In this document: positions 11,465 to 23,084 of the stretch, in pieces
Layout of the letters: each line of letters starts with the position of its first letter
Numbering within the stretch: position 1 is the first letter of the stretch
Source: Benincasa hispida
Lineage: Eukaryota > Streptophyta > Magnoliopsida > Cucurbitales > Cucurbitaceae
Assembly: GCF_009727055.1 (NCBI RefSeq)
Contig: NC_052350.1
Location: forward strand, 19,127,789 to 19,191,788
DNA: 64,000 nucleotides
Direction of reading: 5' to 3'
Program-made: the position numbers and the translations under genes
Notes under the pieces: model-generated
Told to the model about the DNA's origin: nothing
What the model saw: the letters and a program-made list of their open reading frames with translations, nothing else
Databases searched by the model: none

Positions 11465-13303
11465 GAGGAATGGAATTGCATAGCGGAAGCGTGTGAACTC
11501 ACGTGCTAATGTAATTCAATTTGAAAAACTAAAAAAAGAAAAAAGAAAAAATAGAGAAGTTATAGAAGAACAACATTTAAATTACATCACGCTTCTAGGG
11601 AGAAAAGGATGAGAAGAACTAACCCTTAAAGACTTTGCTTTTCATAATTCCTCTCCTTGAAACTGAACAGTACGAACACAAATCTCTCTTGAACTGGAAA
11701 ATGCCTCTCATGAATAAACAAGTCACGAGCAGGGACCACCATCAAAAGGTTTCCTCACTATTCTCCTGACAAAGAATCAAGGATGTGTAATTTGGTAAGG
11801 AGAAGTGATTTTGTGTGAGAGAGGTTTCTTGAGGAAGAAGATGAAGAATGTAAACTTTTTTTACCTTTTGAGTAATCTATGCATTGGATCAAAGCTTCTC
11901 CAAAATGAATCTCCTTCTTCTTATTTTACATGAGATTGAATTGGTTAGAGAGGGAGTTAAAACTGCCCTCCATAAATTCCAATGGGAGTTATTATTTTGA
12001 ATTTAAATAAATTATATATCAAATAAAATTTAATATATAATTAAATAAATATCAATTAATCAATAATTAATTAATTAATAAATTAAACATCATATATTTA
12101 ATTTAATTTGAATCATGTTCAAATAACAATCTCTCACATAACCTATAATTTTAATATGAATCTCATTCATATTAATTAAAACATATAGTTTTAATATGGA
12201 TCTCATTCATATTAATTTTAACCTATAGTATTATATGAATCTTATTGATATAATTAATATTTGAAACTTATTCAAATATTTATCTCTCACATATTATAAA
12301 ATATAATTTTGAATCTTATTCAAAATTATCTATATATTATAATGTATCTATATACATTATATTAACTGTGTCTTAATCTATATACATTATATTAATTGTA
12401 TCTTATACAACAAATTCCTTTATTTAATTTGAACACTTCAAATTAATCCCAAATTAATTGGTTCTTGTTTCACCCTTAGTGAGCTAAAAATGGGACCTTA
12501 TTATGGACCTACAGGTTAGAAGCTCCAATGATATGAGATTAATTAATTAAACTCTTTAATTAAATTAATCATTAATTAATCAACATTTATTAACTGTAGG
12601 TCACTCCACTAAATACCTACAACTGTACTCTTCGCACTGTAGATATATTTCTGTATCTATGGATATAACCAATCAATAGAAAGTTGACCCTTCACAAGTC
12701 ACTTGTAACTATAGTTGAGTCAAATTATCATTTTACCCTTGTAGTTATATTTAACTTCTTAAGTACCACCGAACTCTCTAATGAACAAACAATTTATAGT
12801 CCAACTATAAACTAATCCCTCTCAAGATAGCGAGAGGGTGAGACCTCAATGTTAAAGACCCGAAATCAGCCCTTGGAGAAATTCATCTTACTTACCCTAA
12901 AGACGGGAAAGAGTGAATTCCATCTTGTGTAGCTATGTTCCCAACTTCCTACTCAGACAAATCCCCAAAATGATAGGCTTATTAAGTTGGCAGATCTGGT
13001 CATTCTCACCCACACAGATCAAAGGATCGCCCTCATGAACAAGAGTTCATGACTCACATAGGATTAAGGTATCCTATGAAATGTTAACCTCTTTAATCAA
13101 TGGGGTTATAAAGAGAGACTAATCATTTCGTGATTCGGTCTTATACAAACTCTTTGCATAGAATACCTTCACTCGCATGTCTCCATATGAACGATTAGAA
13201 TCAGATCCATTGTAATACTTTACAACTCTTGTAACAATTATAGAGTGGGTTGTATCCATAGTGTCACTAGCATAAGACACCCAACCTTATCCATATACTA
13301 TAG
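11465..13303 (-). mobile_element. Copia-family LTR, left arm of a head-to-head inverted pair
   Basis: Minus-oriented LTR copy lacking about the first 210 bases. The landmarks run from gtatatggataaggttggg at 13303 through tacaaactctttgcataga (about 13145), the serial blocks at 12600-12860, the AT-rich core at 11995-12440, to the terminal acacgcttccgctatgc block near 11475. At 13303/13304 it meets an equivalent plus-oriented copy with essentially no spacer, so the two arms form a long imperfect palindrome. Confidence 0.75.
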
Positions 13304-14995
13304 ATGGATAAGGTTGGATATTTTATCTTGGTGACACTACGAGTACGACTCGCTTTGTAGATGTTATAATTGTTGTAAAGTTCTATAAATGATTTGATCC
13401 TGATCATTCATGTGGAGACATGAGAGCGGGGGGGAGGTATTTTATACAAAGAAATTTTTATAAGACCGGACCACAAAATAACTAGTCTCATTATATAACA
13501 CTGTTCATAATAGAGACTTACATTTCACCAGGATGACCATGGGTGGCACGACCTGAATCCTGAGTGAGTTGTGGATTCCTGCTTATGAAGGCGGTTCTTT
13601 AATTTATATGGGTGAGAATGGCCAGATTGCCGACTCAACAAGCTTACCATTTTGGGGATTCGTCTGATTGGGGAGCTGGAAATACAGTTACACAAGACAG
13701 AATTCACTCATTCCCCAATGTCGGGGAAAGTAGATAAATTGCTCATTTAAGGGTTGATTCCGGACTTGAACAATGTGGTGCCACACCTTCTCCTGGCCCG
13801 AGAGGGGTTTTGGTCATAACTGGACTATGACTTATTGTTCATTAGAGGGATTAGTGGTACTTAAGGAGTTAGATGTAACTATAGGGGCAAAACGGAAATT
13901 TTGACCTAGTTTGTGAAGGGTCATCGCAATATTGACTGGTTATATCCAATTAACACAGAAACACATCTGTAGTGCGAAGAGTGCAGCTGTCGGTCTTTAG
14001 TGGAGTGTCTGATAGTTAATGGATGTTGAATAATTTAATTAAAGAGTTTAATTAATTATTCAAGTACTATTGGAAATTCAATTTACATGTCCATGAGGTC
14101 CCCTTTGTGGCTCAACAGGGATTAAATGAGAATCAATTTTGGATTAATTTAAATTGTTTAAATTAATTGAGGGAATTAATTATATGTGATATAATTAATT
14201 TTTAATTTAATTATATATGATATAATTACTATAATCAAATACATTATAATATAAAGTTTATTTGAGATGAAATAAATATTTGAATATGATTCAAATATTA
14301 ATTATGTAAATTAGATTGATATAATTAAATTTAATATAAAAGAGATTTATATTAAATATTGAGAGAATTAAACTATAATTTATATTGTATTGGATACATT
14401 ATTAAACTATAAGTTATATATTATATTTGATATAACATATAGTTTAATATATATATTATATGATAAAATGGTTATTATATAAATATATATTAATGTTTTA
14501 TTAAAATTATTTTTTAATTAATATGTTTTATTTCTTAAATTAATTTTGGGAGGAAGTTGTAACCTCCTCCCCTTTTTGTCTCTACAACGTACGTGGGAGT
14601 GGTGCAAGGAGTTGTTACCGTGTTTACGACACACTAAATTATTTTTGAGAAAAAATTCTCAAGTTCTCTATTCTTCCCCTCTTCCTCTCTCAAACTTTTT
14701 CCCTCTCTTCCAAAATTCTAAGAGTCCATAACTCCTTAGTGATTCCCATCCCATTAGAGAATACAGGAGGCTCTTATCGTGGTAGTGACCATTTGGATCG
14801 AGTTTGTTTGTGACAGATCCGGAGAAGGAAAATTCGTGAAGAAAGTTTCTTCAAGGGTAAGTCTTCTCTCACCCTAATTCCTTTTTCCATTTATGTTTGC
14901 ATGCTATAAATTTATTATTATGCATAACGTTTTTATTTCGTAATTTTGATTATGTGAAAATAAATTTTAGATCAATCTCCACGCTTCCACTCAAG
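13304..14995 (+). mobile_element. Copia-family LTR, right arm of a head-to-head inverted pair
   Basis: Plus-oriented LTR copy also lacking about the first 210 bases. It starts at atggataaggttgg and runs through the family landmarks (cattagagggattagtggta near 13841, the AT-rich core at 14140-14530, the cttcaagggtaagtcttctc block near 14850) to ccacgcttccactcaagg near 14980. The missing first segment of an LTR is found just beyond it, in the opposite orientation, at 15005-15179. That arrangement is what an inversion inside an LTR would leave. Confidence 0.75.
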
Positions 14996-15004
14996 GACCT
15001 CAAA

Positions 15005-15179
15005 GGTTCCTTCACATACATGTTTGTTACATAAAATAACCTTGGATCTTAGTTTATTGGATTAGTTAATACAAATCAAAATGTAGAATAAAATAACACT
15101 TTATTTTATTAAATAAATAATTTATATACAAAATTTACAAACGACAAAAACCACGAGATTTAGGACACCAACCTTGACA
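15005..15179 (-). mobile_element. Copia-family LTR start fragment, minus orientation
   Basis: The reverse complement begins TGTCAAGGTTGGTGTCC and matches the first 170 bases or so of the LTR at 3611 (the TCCTAAATCTCGT block and the AATAAAATAAA block). It is joined at its inner end to the 3' end of a plus-oriented copy. Its outer end abuts LINE reverse-transcriptase sequence. Confidence 0.65.
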
Positions 15180-15600
15180 CAATGGTCATGAAACCAAAAG
15201 AGATGATAAGGATAATTCAACAAACGAGACAAAATTTTCATGCCAATCATCAAAAGGTACAACAAAAATAAATCCCCTTGTAGATGACCTCTGCTCCAAG
15301 GAAAATACCCTCAAGAGACCCATCAATAAATACATAATATATGGGAGAAGTGATACTAACCTTAATCTAACTCAAATGCATATTGACTTTTACCATCATT
15401 TTATGATAACCCTCCACAATCTCATGACAAAGCAAAATATTATCACAGTGACCATTCACAATTGGATTGGGACTAATGGATGAAGAAAGCCACATACCAA
15501 GTTGATTCGCAATAATCTTCGATATACATAAAGTTATGATAAATAATTATTTATTATACATCTATTTTAAGAATGGAATCATCTTCACCTTAAAAAAAAA
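15180..15600 (-). pseudogene. Decayed LINE reverse transcriptase, N-terminal half
   Basis: The minus strand reads KIIANQLGMWLSSSIS, then a HCDNILLCHEIVEGYH-like block and FIDGSLEGIF, ending KILSRLLNYPYHLFWFHDHC at the LTR junction. This is the classical order of plant LINE RT motifs before the FADD active site. The active-site part is at 3565 on the far side of the LTR block, so one LINE has been split by about 11.6 kb. There are several stops and the region is non-functional. Confidence 0.75.
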
Positions 15601-16340
15601 AAGGAAAAAAAGATAGATGACCTTACACTTAATCTAGTCTATATCGACATTAAGATTGATTTTTGTTAAAAGAAATTCCAAATAGTTTCTTAACTATGAT
15701 TAATTTTGTCATATCAACATTATGAACAAATTTCAAATAGTTTCTTAATTATGATTGAATAAGTACAAAATTTTGAATAGAATGGGAGGATAATGTTTAA
15801 AAAGGGAAAGACATAAAGTGTTTTTTTTTTTTTTTTTTTTTTTAACAAAACATTTTTTATGCTTTTTGAAATTCAAACACAAGAAGAATATGACAAACTA
15901 ATTAAAGTGGGTACCATACCATATGAAGAATATGTTCTAAATTCTAATCTCCCTTTATTTTTCAAATGCCATTTTGGTCTATAAATTGAATTGTATTGAA
16001 TTTTAGTTCCTATATTTTTCGTTGTCTAATTTTGATGGATATACTTTAAATAAATCTTAAATATAGTCTCAAAATTAGTTAAATAATAATAATAATCTTT
16101 ATGAGAAAAAATATATTTTTAAAATTTATAGTTAATAGATAATTTTTTTTTAGAAAGATCAACAATAAACCAGGACTAAAATTAAGAGTTCTTGAAAGTG
16201 AATTTTAAGTGCTTAGTAACTGTTTCTAAATTCTAGTGTTCAATTTTTCATTCCGTAGTGTTTTTTAAACTTTTTTTTTAAAAAAGGTTATTTTTTACTT
16301 TTTTTTATTTTGCCTTTTTTCTCTTCATATCTCTAACTTT
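15601..16340. other. AT-rich spacer with homopolymer tract
   Basis: No gene seen. It contains a run of 23 T at about 15821-15843 and loose copies of the ttagtcctaaattt type of dispersed plant repeat at 15960-16200. The last 300 bases should include the promoter of the downstream SNARE gene, but no convincing TATA element could be fixed. Confidence 0.5.
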
Positions 16341-16675
16341 AATTTCATGGGATGTGATCTGGTGGAGGAACATTGTCGGCGCATTCAGATTTTACCACGT
16401 ACCGAGTTGCACGTTCTTTAAAATGAACCCCACCGCAGGGGATATTGCCTCCATTTTGTCTCCCGATAGTGAGCGGTGCCGCGCGTTGGCATTGGCACAT
16501 TACGATTGCGTTACATTCCCATTTTTCCCCCCCCACAAAAGAATCATAAGATCCCATTTTGTCATAAAATTACGAATTTTCGTTTTATTTTCTTACGATT
16601 TCTCAACCATTTACAGAGAGAGATTAGAGAAAGGGAAAGAAAAGGGGGAATTTGAGTTTTTTGAAGAAGAAGAAG

Positions 16676-19125
16676 ATGAAGATCACGGCGTTGCTGGTCT
16701 TGAAATGCCACCCAGAAGGATCGGATCCGATTATATTAGCCAACGCCTCTGATGTGAGTCATTTCGGTTACTTTCAGAGGTCCAGCGTTAAGGAGTTCAT
16801 CTGTTTTGTTGGTCGGACCGTCGCTAAACGTACCCCACCTGACCAGCGTCAATCTGTTCAGCACGAAGGTCTGTTTTGTTAATTCTCGATTAGGGTTATG
16901 TTTATCTCCTTATTCTTGTATTTCTCGTGTTGGGTCGATTGTTTTTTGTTGCTTGATTGCTGTTATTGGAGTTTTGCTTTTGAATTTTCTTTTCTTTTCT
17001 TTTCTTTTATAAAATCAATCTTATAATTGGAAATCTATGAATTTTGTATGCTGATCAAATCATAGGAAGATAGAAAGTCTCTAATAGTTGGGGGGAATAT
17101 ATGATTGTAGATTAAGCGAGAACGAACAGGATGTTATGCTATGCAATGAAAACCCCCTTTCCTCATTTGGTTTAGCGGGTACCGAGATTTAGCTGAATGT
17201 TCTTGTGAAATCTTGTTTACCCTGTTAGTGTCGTTATGCGGTTGATTGGATATGGTTGATTGCAGTCTGAACTTGTATAGGGATTCTATTGGGACTATAG
17301 TCACTGGAATTTGTTACAAGTTGAAATTTGAATTTGTAGTGTAAGGTTTATGTGGAAGATTCGGAATTTTGTACCCTTCTTTTAACTTTTTTCTTGTTTT
17401 GTTTCAATATGTCAATTTTTAATCAAACATTTCGTGTTTTTTCCCCTCTAAGTATGGTTGATTTGATGTGAGGTCGGCTATTTTACTACTGTGTCTTTGT
17501 TTCATGTTAGTTTCTAGCTTTAAGTCACTGTCAAAGATGATTCGCAATGTTGGTTTACCACTGAACATCTGCCCAGATACCATTATGTTCTATGTTATTA
17601 ATTTTCTACGAATCTTTTGAAATTTTGTAGAGTACAAGGTGCATAGTTACAATAGAAATGGTCTTTGTGCTTTGGGATTTATGGATGACCACTACCCAGT
17701 TCGAAGTGCATTTTCTCTGCTTAACCAGGTGAGAGTCATTCTTATTCCCATTACCAAATATATTGCTGTTGAGCACCCTTTCTTTTCTCATGTAAAATTG
17801 GATTCTTTTGTTTGATTTGGGAATGATGAGTTGCTTTTCTTTAAGACAAACTAACAGGCTGATTGTTGATATCTGATTATATAACTTAACTGGATCAATA
17901 CTGCATCAAACTTGTGTTTATGTGAGCATCATTTTGAACTATGAAGATTAGTTTTATTCTCTTATTATATATTCTCTATGATCCTAGTGTTGATTTGTTA
18001 TTGTATGTGGATGAACGGAAGGTTATAATATGACTTGTTTATAGATATATATATATGTGCATATATTTCATCAGAGCGGTTGTATATTTGTCTCTATATG
18101 ATTCCAATTATTGATGATGCACATTGGTTTCTAACAGGTTATAGACGAGTACCAAAAAATTTTTGGTGAAACATGGAGAAATGCACAAGCAGATAACTTC
18201 CAACCATGGCCCTATCTGACTGAAGCTTTAACCAAATTCCAGGTTTATAGCTCTCCTTTCTACTTCTCATCAAAGAAGAAAAAAAGCTCTCCTTTCTACA
18301 TCTAATTATAGTCAGGCTTCATTCCTCCACCCAACCACATATATTTAATTATAATCTTTTCTTTTTAACTGTTCAGGACCCTGCAGAGGCTGATAAATTG
18401 TTGAAAATACAGAGGGAGTTAGATGAAACCAAAATTATTCTTGTAAGTCCTGTTATAGGTGCAGTGGTTTATGAATTTGTGTGCATCTCATTACTGAAAA
18501 ACTGCATCATAAGTCTCTGCCCTTTGAATACAAGTCACCTTTAGTCAATCTGATATATTTTTCTTGTATAGACGAGGAAAATTTTCTTTCTGCATTTCAA
18601 TGCCATCGTCATTCTCCTGATTGTAAACTTGCAGGAAAGAAATGGTGACATACGATTTCTAGATGGATATTATTATTACTATTTTGGGATGAGAAACCAG
18701 TTTCATAATGACAACTTCCACACTTGTTTAGACAAATTCTGGAGTTGTTTAATACATTGCTGTTTTCTAGTTGATTAATTTTCATTACTGATATGTTTTT
18801 CTTCCTCAATACAGCATAAGACCATTGACAGCGTGCTTGCACGTGGCGAAAGGTTGGACAGTTTGGTCGAGAAGAGCTCTGATCTCAGTGCAGCATCACA
18901 GGTATGCAACTGTACATCACTAGTTGAACGTAGTATATGATGTTAGTCTCCTGGTCCATGAGTTGAACTTACTTTCTTGAAATCTACTAACTGTTACTAA
19001 TACTCTCATGAAGCATCCGACATTTTTTCCATTTTCTGAACTACCTAAACTGTTGCTTACCCGTGATTGAACAGATGTTCTACAAACAAGCTAAAAAGAC
19101 CAACCAGTGTTGTACCATATTGTAA
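16676..19125 (+). CDS. YKT6: YKT6-type R-SNARE (longin domain), six exons
   Basis: Membrane-fusion R-SNARE acting in ER-Golgi, Golgi, vacuolar and autophagosomal transport; it cycles between cytosol and membrane. Exons that join in frame with GT-AG introns: 16676-16868, 17631-17728, 18138-18242, 18377-18442, 18815-18901 and 19075-19125, giving 199 aa, the usual plant YKT6 length. The start MKITALLVLKC is the canonical N terminus. Residues 1 to about 120 form the longin domain (FGYFQRSSVKEFICFVGRT, GFMDDHYPVRSAFSLLNQ). The SNARE motif follows from about 139, with the zero-layer Arg near position 164 (VLARGERLD). The C terminus CCTIL carries the CaaX prenylation Cys and the preceding palmitoylation Cys that replace a membrane anchor. 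No damage is seen. The TIL gene converges on it 445 bp downstream. Confidence 0.96.
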
Positions 19126-19570
19126 GCTTTTGATGGCATGACATAGAAGGTGAACCAGAGAATTGATGATTGTAATATGATTATATCCGTCACAATTTGT
19201 TTGCTTTGCTGAATCTTGTGAATTCTATCCTGTTTGTTGTTTAAAAGATGGGGGAGCAAAATGATGGGCGTAGATCCTACTCGTATAGTATATTGATGTC
19301 TCATTTTCTTCATTGGCGGTGTTAATTCACATATGCTTGTTTTCCATTGTCAATGGAATGTTTATTATTAGTTTGATTCCGTTGTGTCGTTTTACCATCT
19401 CACCAACAAATTGTACTTGTTATCAGTAAAAAGCAAAGCATGAGTATAAATTTAAAGCCATGTCCATATAGAGAATATGTACTCACAAACCAACATTTTA
19501 CATACAACTGGTGAGAAAGGTAGCAAGATAGGATTTTGATGATACAAACAGAAGCTTCTGTTATATGAGT
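19126..19570. other. Convergent intergenic region between YKT6 and TIL
   Basis: Only 445 bp separate the two stop codons, so both 3' UTRs must lie here and may overlap as antisense ends. The segment 19309-19385 recurs at 22919-22992 with about 90 percent identity by eye, which is one end of the tandem duplication described below. Confidence 0.7.
19309..19385. repeat. Duplicated YKT6 3' flank, copy 1
   Basis: A stretch of about 75 bases (from tcattttcttcattgg to tattattagtttg) matches 22919-22992 with few changes. In position it is the end of the TIL-locus duplication nearest YKT6. Confidence 0.75.
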
Positions 19571-20862
19571 TTATTTTCCCAGAATGGATTTAATCCACCA
19601 TATGCCTTTTGCATCTTTGGGGCCTTCGCTTTCTGGTGGATGCTCGCTCTGTGGTGTCTTGTGTAGTTTGCTTACATCATAGCCCTCCTCCTTGGCTTTT
19701 TCAAGCAGCTGATTGTATATCTCCTCATCAAGATGAGTAGCTCTGCACAATATCTGACAATACACCACACATTCTTAAGCTTAACACAAGGTGGAGCATG
19801 GGTGCAGATATGTTTGGAAGTGATTTTTAATTGGTTAAGATATGTTTGGAGTAATTACTTTTCTTATCTTCTAATCAATTTAAAATATGTTTTAATCATT
19901 CATAATCAATTTTGATACATAAAAATTATGTTTAATGTATTCAATAGTGATTTTAACCATTTTAAGATTACTTTCAAACATGTAATATTTTAAAATTATG
20001 TCATGAAAATTCGTGGGCCAAACAGTTTAGAATTTTTCAATTTTCCAATCTACAAAGAAGTTTAAACCTAGCTGCAGAACCAATACCAAAATTTTTCTCT
20101 TGTATTGTATTGAGGTTTTTGTTTCTGGATAAAGGATGAAGACAAGTTTGAATAATTTGGTTTAACGATGGTGGTTTCTGATAACGGACCTCACCTCTTT
20201 CCCTGAGATAATTTCTAGTATTACATTAACTTACTTTCACAAATATTTATTGTTAAAAGCAGGTGAGAAGTTTTCTTTTCGACTCTCTAAGCACTAATTT
20301 GTTGTCCCTTTTTTAGAAAGCATCCTTAAACCAGAAAGACAGTTAAAAAGCATAGAAAATCAGGTAGTTCCCATAAAATAAAACAACCAGATAATGGATG
20401 TTCAAAATTTGTGTCTAGAAAATCCTCATCAATAAACAAAACCCAGAATATGAAAAATTTGGTATAAGAAAGTGAATTAAGAAAACATACCCAAAGATTC
20501 TTCCTTGTAGGCTCCCCAACCAAGACATAACTGTAATCACCATCAATATACAAAACCCAATAATTGCCCACCACTGGAATGATTGGAAGAAAAGGAGGCA
20601 AATAAAATTTGACCTTAAACTTGGCCTCCTGGCTTGAAGGGTCAGCCTTATAAGCCACACCTTGTATAGAACTTTTCTTGCCATCACTCCAAGTTTCATT
20701 CACCACATTCACAGTTCCGTCTTCCTTGAGTGTATAAGTAGCCCTTGTGTTGACACCATTCTTGGGTTGATTTCTTGAGGGAATTGAAGCTATTTCATAC
20801 CATCTTCCCATGTACTTCTCAAGATCCAACCCTTTTACCACTTCCATCTCTTTCTTTGCCAT
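19571..20862 (-). CDS. TIL: Temperature-induced lipocalin (TIL), two exons
   Basis: Small peripheral membrane lipocalin that protects membranes from lipid peroxidation under heat, cold and oxidative stress in plants. Exons on the minus strand are 20491-20862 and 19571-19753, joined through a GT-AG intron of 737 bp, giving 184 aa against about 186 in Arabidopsis TIL. The lipocalin signature GRWYEIASIPSR lies near residues 18-29, followed by PKNGVNTRATYTL, the hydrophobic YLPPFLPIIPVVGNYWVLYI, and a conserved tail YDVSKLHKTPQSEHPPES ending WWIKSILGK. No N-terminal signal peptide is seen, as expected for this class. I chose MAKKEMEVVKGL as the start because it matches the family. An in-frame ATG nine codons upstream (20889) is possible but would add residues that relatives lack. 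Confidence 0.95.
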
Positions 20863-20937
20863 TCTTTCTAATGTCAATGAAACACACACAATTTTCGGTT
20901 TCTGCAGAAGATATTTGTAGACACAAGAGGATTGAAC

Positions 20938-20959
20938 TGATTGATTGATTGATTGATTG
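20938..20959. repeat. TGAT microsatellite upstream of TIL
   Basis: Five copies of TGAT/TTGA in a row lie about 75-95 bp upstream of the TIL start, probably in its leader. A likely length-polymorphic site. Confidence 0.8.
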
Positions 20960-20977
20960 CTTTTGTGTGGATGCTTA

Positions 20978-20985
20978 TCTATAAG
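20978..20985 (-). promoter_or_regulatory. Possible TATA box of TIL
   Basis: TATAGATA on the minus strand lies about 115 bp upstream of the TIL start codon and about 60 bp downstream of paired heat-shock-element-like motifs, a normal layout for a heat-inducible plant promoter. Transcription start not known. Confidence 0.45.
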
Positions 20986-21002
20986 GTCTTTTCATATTTC
21001 AG

Positions 21003-22370
21003 CGGTGCCCATGTGGCCTATTAGTTTGAGACAAAAGCTAGAAACTTCTAGATTTGAATGGGTGGTTTCTAGAACCCAAACATTATTGTGGTGAAAAAAA
21101 CATTTAGCTTGCTAGCTAAGTTGCATCTCTTTTTGCCCCCCTTAACTTTGGCTCGATTTGGGATTGGATTTTTATTTCGTAATTGTACAAAGTAATCTTA
21201 AGAAAATCTTAATCGTTTTTATTTCTTGGTAAATCTAATTATTAGATAATTTAAGATACTCACTTTTTAAATTCTAAACTAACATGTGAAAGTTAATATA
21301 TTATTAGTTTTTAGATTTAACTTTTTTAAAAATATATTAATTTCTTAATGATTTAAATAAGTATCTTATAATAATATTATTCTATATTAATATATTTTTC
21401 ACATATATTTTAAAATTTTAATTGATTCCCTTTAATTATAATAATTATTTTTCATAAACTTTTATCAAATAATTTAGATTAAAAAAATTAGTTTAAATTC
21501 AAATCATGTAAAATTAAAAATATATATACATTTTATAATAAATTAAAAATTAATTATCAGTATAAAAATAATTAAAATAATAAATCTACTTTAGTTTATA
21601 TAATTGAGTTATACCAATTTAGTAATAATTTATATAACTTATATCTAGTTTTTCTATTTTCAAAAATAAAATTTATTAAACACTATTTTACTTCTTTCAA
21701 CAACTGATTTTTCAAAAAGTAAAGTTGACCACAATTATTTTAAAAGTTAGTGTAACTCCAAACAAAGAGTGACCCAATCACAAGTTAACACATAACAAAT
21801 CTTTTTAAAAAAAGACTATTTATGATGATTTTATTGAAGACTATTTACGAAGTTTTGTCAAACCATAGGGACTAAATCCTGACTTTTAAAACGATAGAAA
21901 CAAAATTTGTAAAAGAAGAAAAAAAAAAATGAGTCAGCTAAGATGGTTATAATGTGACTGTTTTATAATAAGTGTCGATAAATTTATATGTTCTCGCATA
22001 TTTATCTGCTCGAAACTTTCATATACATTGTAGTAGCCTCTTCGAACAATTTCTAGTGTGGTGGGGCTTTTCAAATTGTCTAGACTTTTTTGGTTAGCTT
22101 TTTTCCCACGGCTTCTTGATGGAACTTGTTCTGCTTTGTAATGGGAAAATGTCGTTATGTTTCCTTTTATTGGCAACAAAAATGTTGATATTCAAATCTA
22201 TGTTAAGAATTCTTTGTTTTTGCTGGAAAATTTCCAGAATAAATGGTTAGGAAAGTTGATCAACTTCTGCCATAAAAAAATGAAAAGAACAGAAAAAATT
22301 AATCTAAAAAAATAACTAAAATTATTGGTTCTCCTTTTTCAGGACCTTTGACTTCGATTATTTTTAAATA
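21003..22370. repeat. TIL upstream region, duplication copy A
   Basis: Blocks of this region recur in order at 28820-29860. They include the heat-shock-like sites; the caaattgtctaga block (22074 and 29335); the cttgatggaactt block (22112 and 29374); the attggcaacaa block with the gaatgttgatat block (22170 and 29653); and the aggacctttgactt block (22342 and 29819). Copy A has an extra AT-rich stretch at about 21150-21850. No gene is seen in it beyond the TIL promoter. Confidence 0.75.
21041..21074. promoter_or_regulatory. Heat-shock-element-like cluster upstream of TIL
   Basis: Two clusters of inverted GAA/TTC units: GAAacTTCtaGA at 21041-21052 and a perfect TTCtaGAA dyad at 21067-21074, about 180-210 bp upstream of the TIL start. 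Alternating nGAAn units of this kind are the binding sites of plant heat-shock factors, and TIL genes are known to be heat-induced. The same two sites recur in the orphan duplicate at 28856-28889. Confidence 0.6.
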
Positions 22371-22918
22371 AAAAACAAATAAAATTTCCAGAATAAACGA
22401 GTGCATGTCTTAGGAAAGCTCTCTTTTTTTTATCGATTTTTTAAACCATTTGAATGATTTTTTTTAAGTAAAAATTAAGCTATTCAATTCAAAACACTTC
22501 AAATAGAATTATATTTATCTAATTTAGTTTTTTTTTTTTTTTTAAAAAAAAATGGAGATTGATTTCTACAAGGAAGCTTGATACTTGCAAAGTTTATTAA
22601 TTGAAAATGAAATAAGGCCTTGGGGTAGGGAAGTCATCTCGTTCCCACTTGCATTGTGAACATCCCAACATAGACGATTAAGATATGCAATTTCAATTCT
22701 ATTTCTCCCATACTTTTAGAAAATAAAAAATTTTGATCCCAAAAGAAAAAAGTTATAGCACTTTCTTCTTGGATTAATCAACATTTTTACACTATGTTGA
22801 CATTAACAAAATTTCTCAAATATGGATAGGCTCATCACTTGTGTATTTTATAGAAGCGTATGGTTATGCACCTAAATGCTCGGCCTTGTAAGCAACATCT
22901 TCTAAAGATTATAGAACA
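22371..22918. other. AT-rich spacer, no gene seen
   Basis: No domain, RNA gene or clear repeat recognised; contains T-rich homopolymer runs near 22430 and 22530. Confidence 0.4.
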
Positions 22919-22992
22919 TCTCATTTTCTTCGTTGGTGTTAGTTCACATATGCTTGTTTTCCATTTTCAATGGAATGTTTATTATTAGTTTG
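22919..22992. repeat. Duplicated YKT6 3' flank, copy 2
   Basis: Copy of 19309-19385 with about 90 percent identity by eye. In a tandem duplication of the TIL locus this marks the start of the second unit, where a second TIL coding region would be expected next; none is present. Confidence 0.7.
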
Positions 22993-23084
22993 TACTTTGG
23001 TTTTGATAAATTTCTCTCTTGTTTTGTTTTATTGATGGAAAGGGATTTAACCGTGCTATTTACATAACACAATTTTGTTATAGG

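Noticed and set aside
16354..16752. 132-codon plus-strand frame across the YKT6 start
   Set aside because: It is in a different frame from the conserved longin sequence starting at 16676 and has no family similarity.
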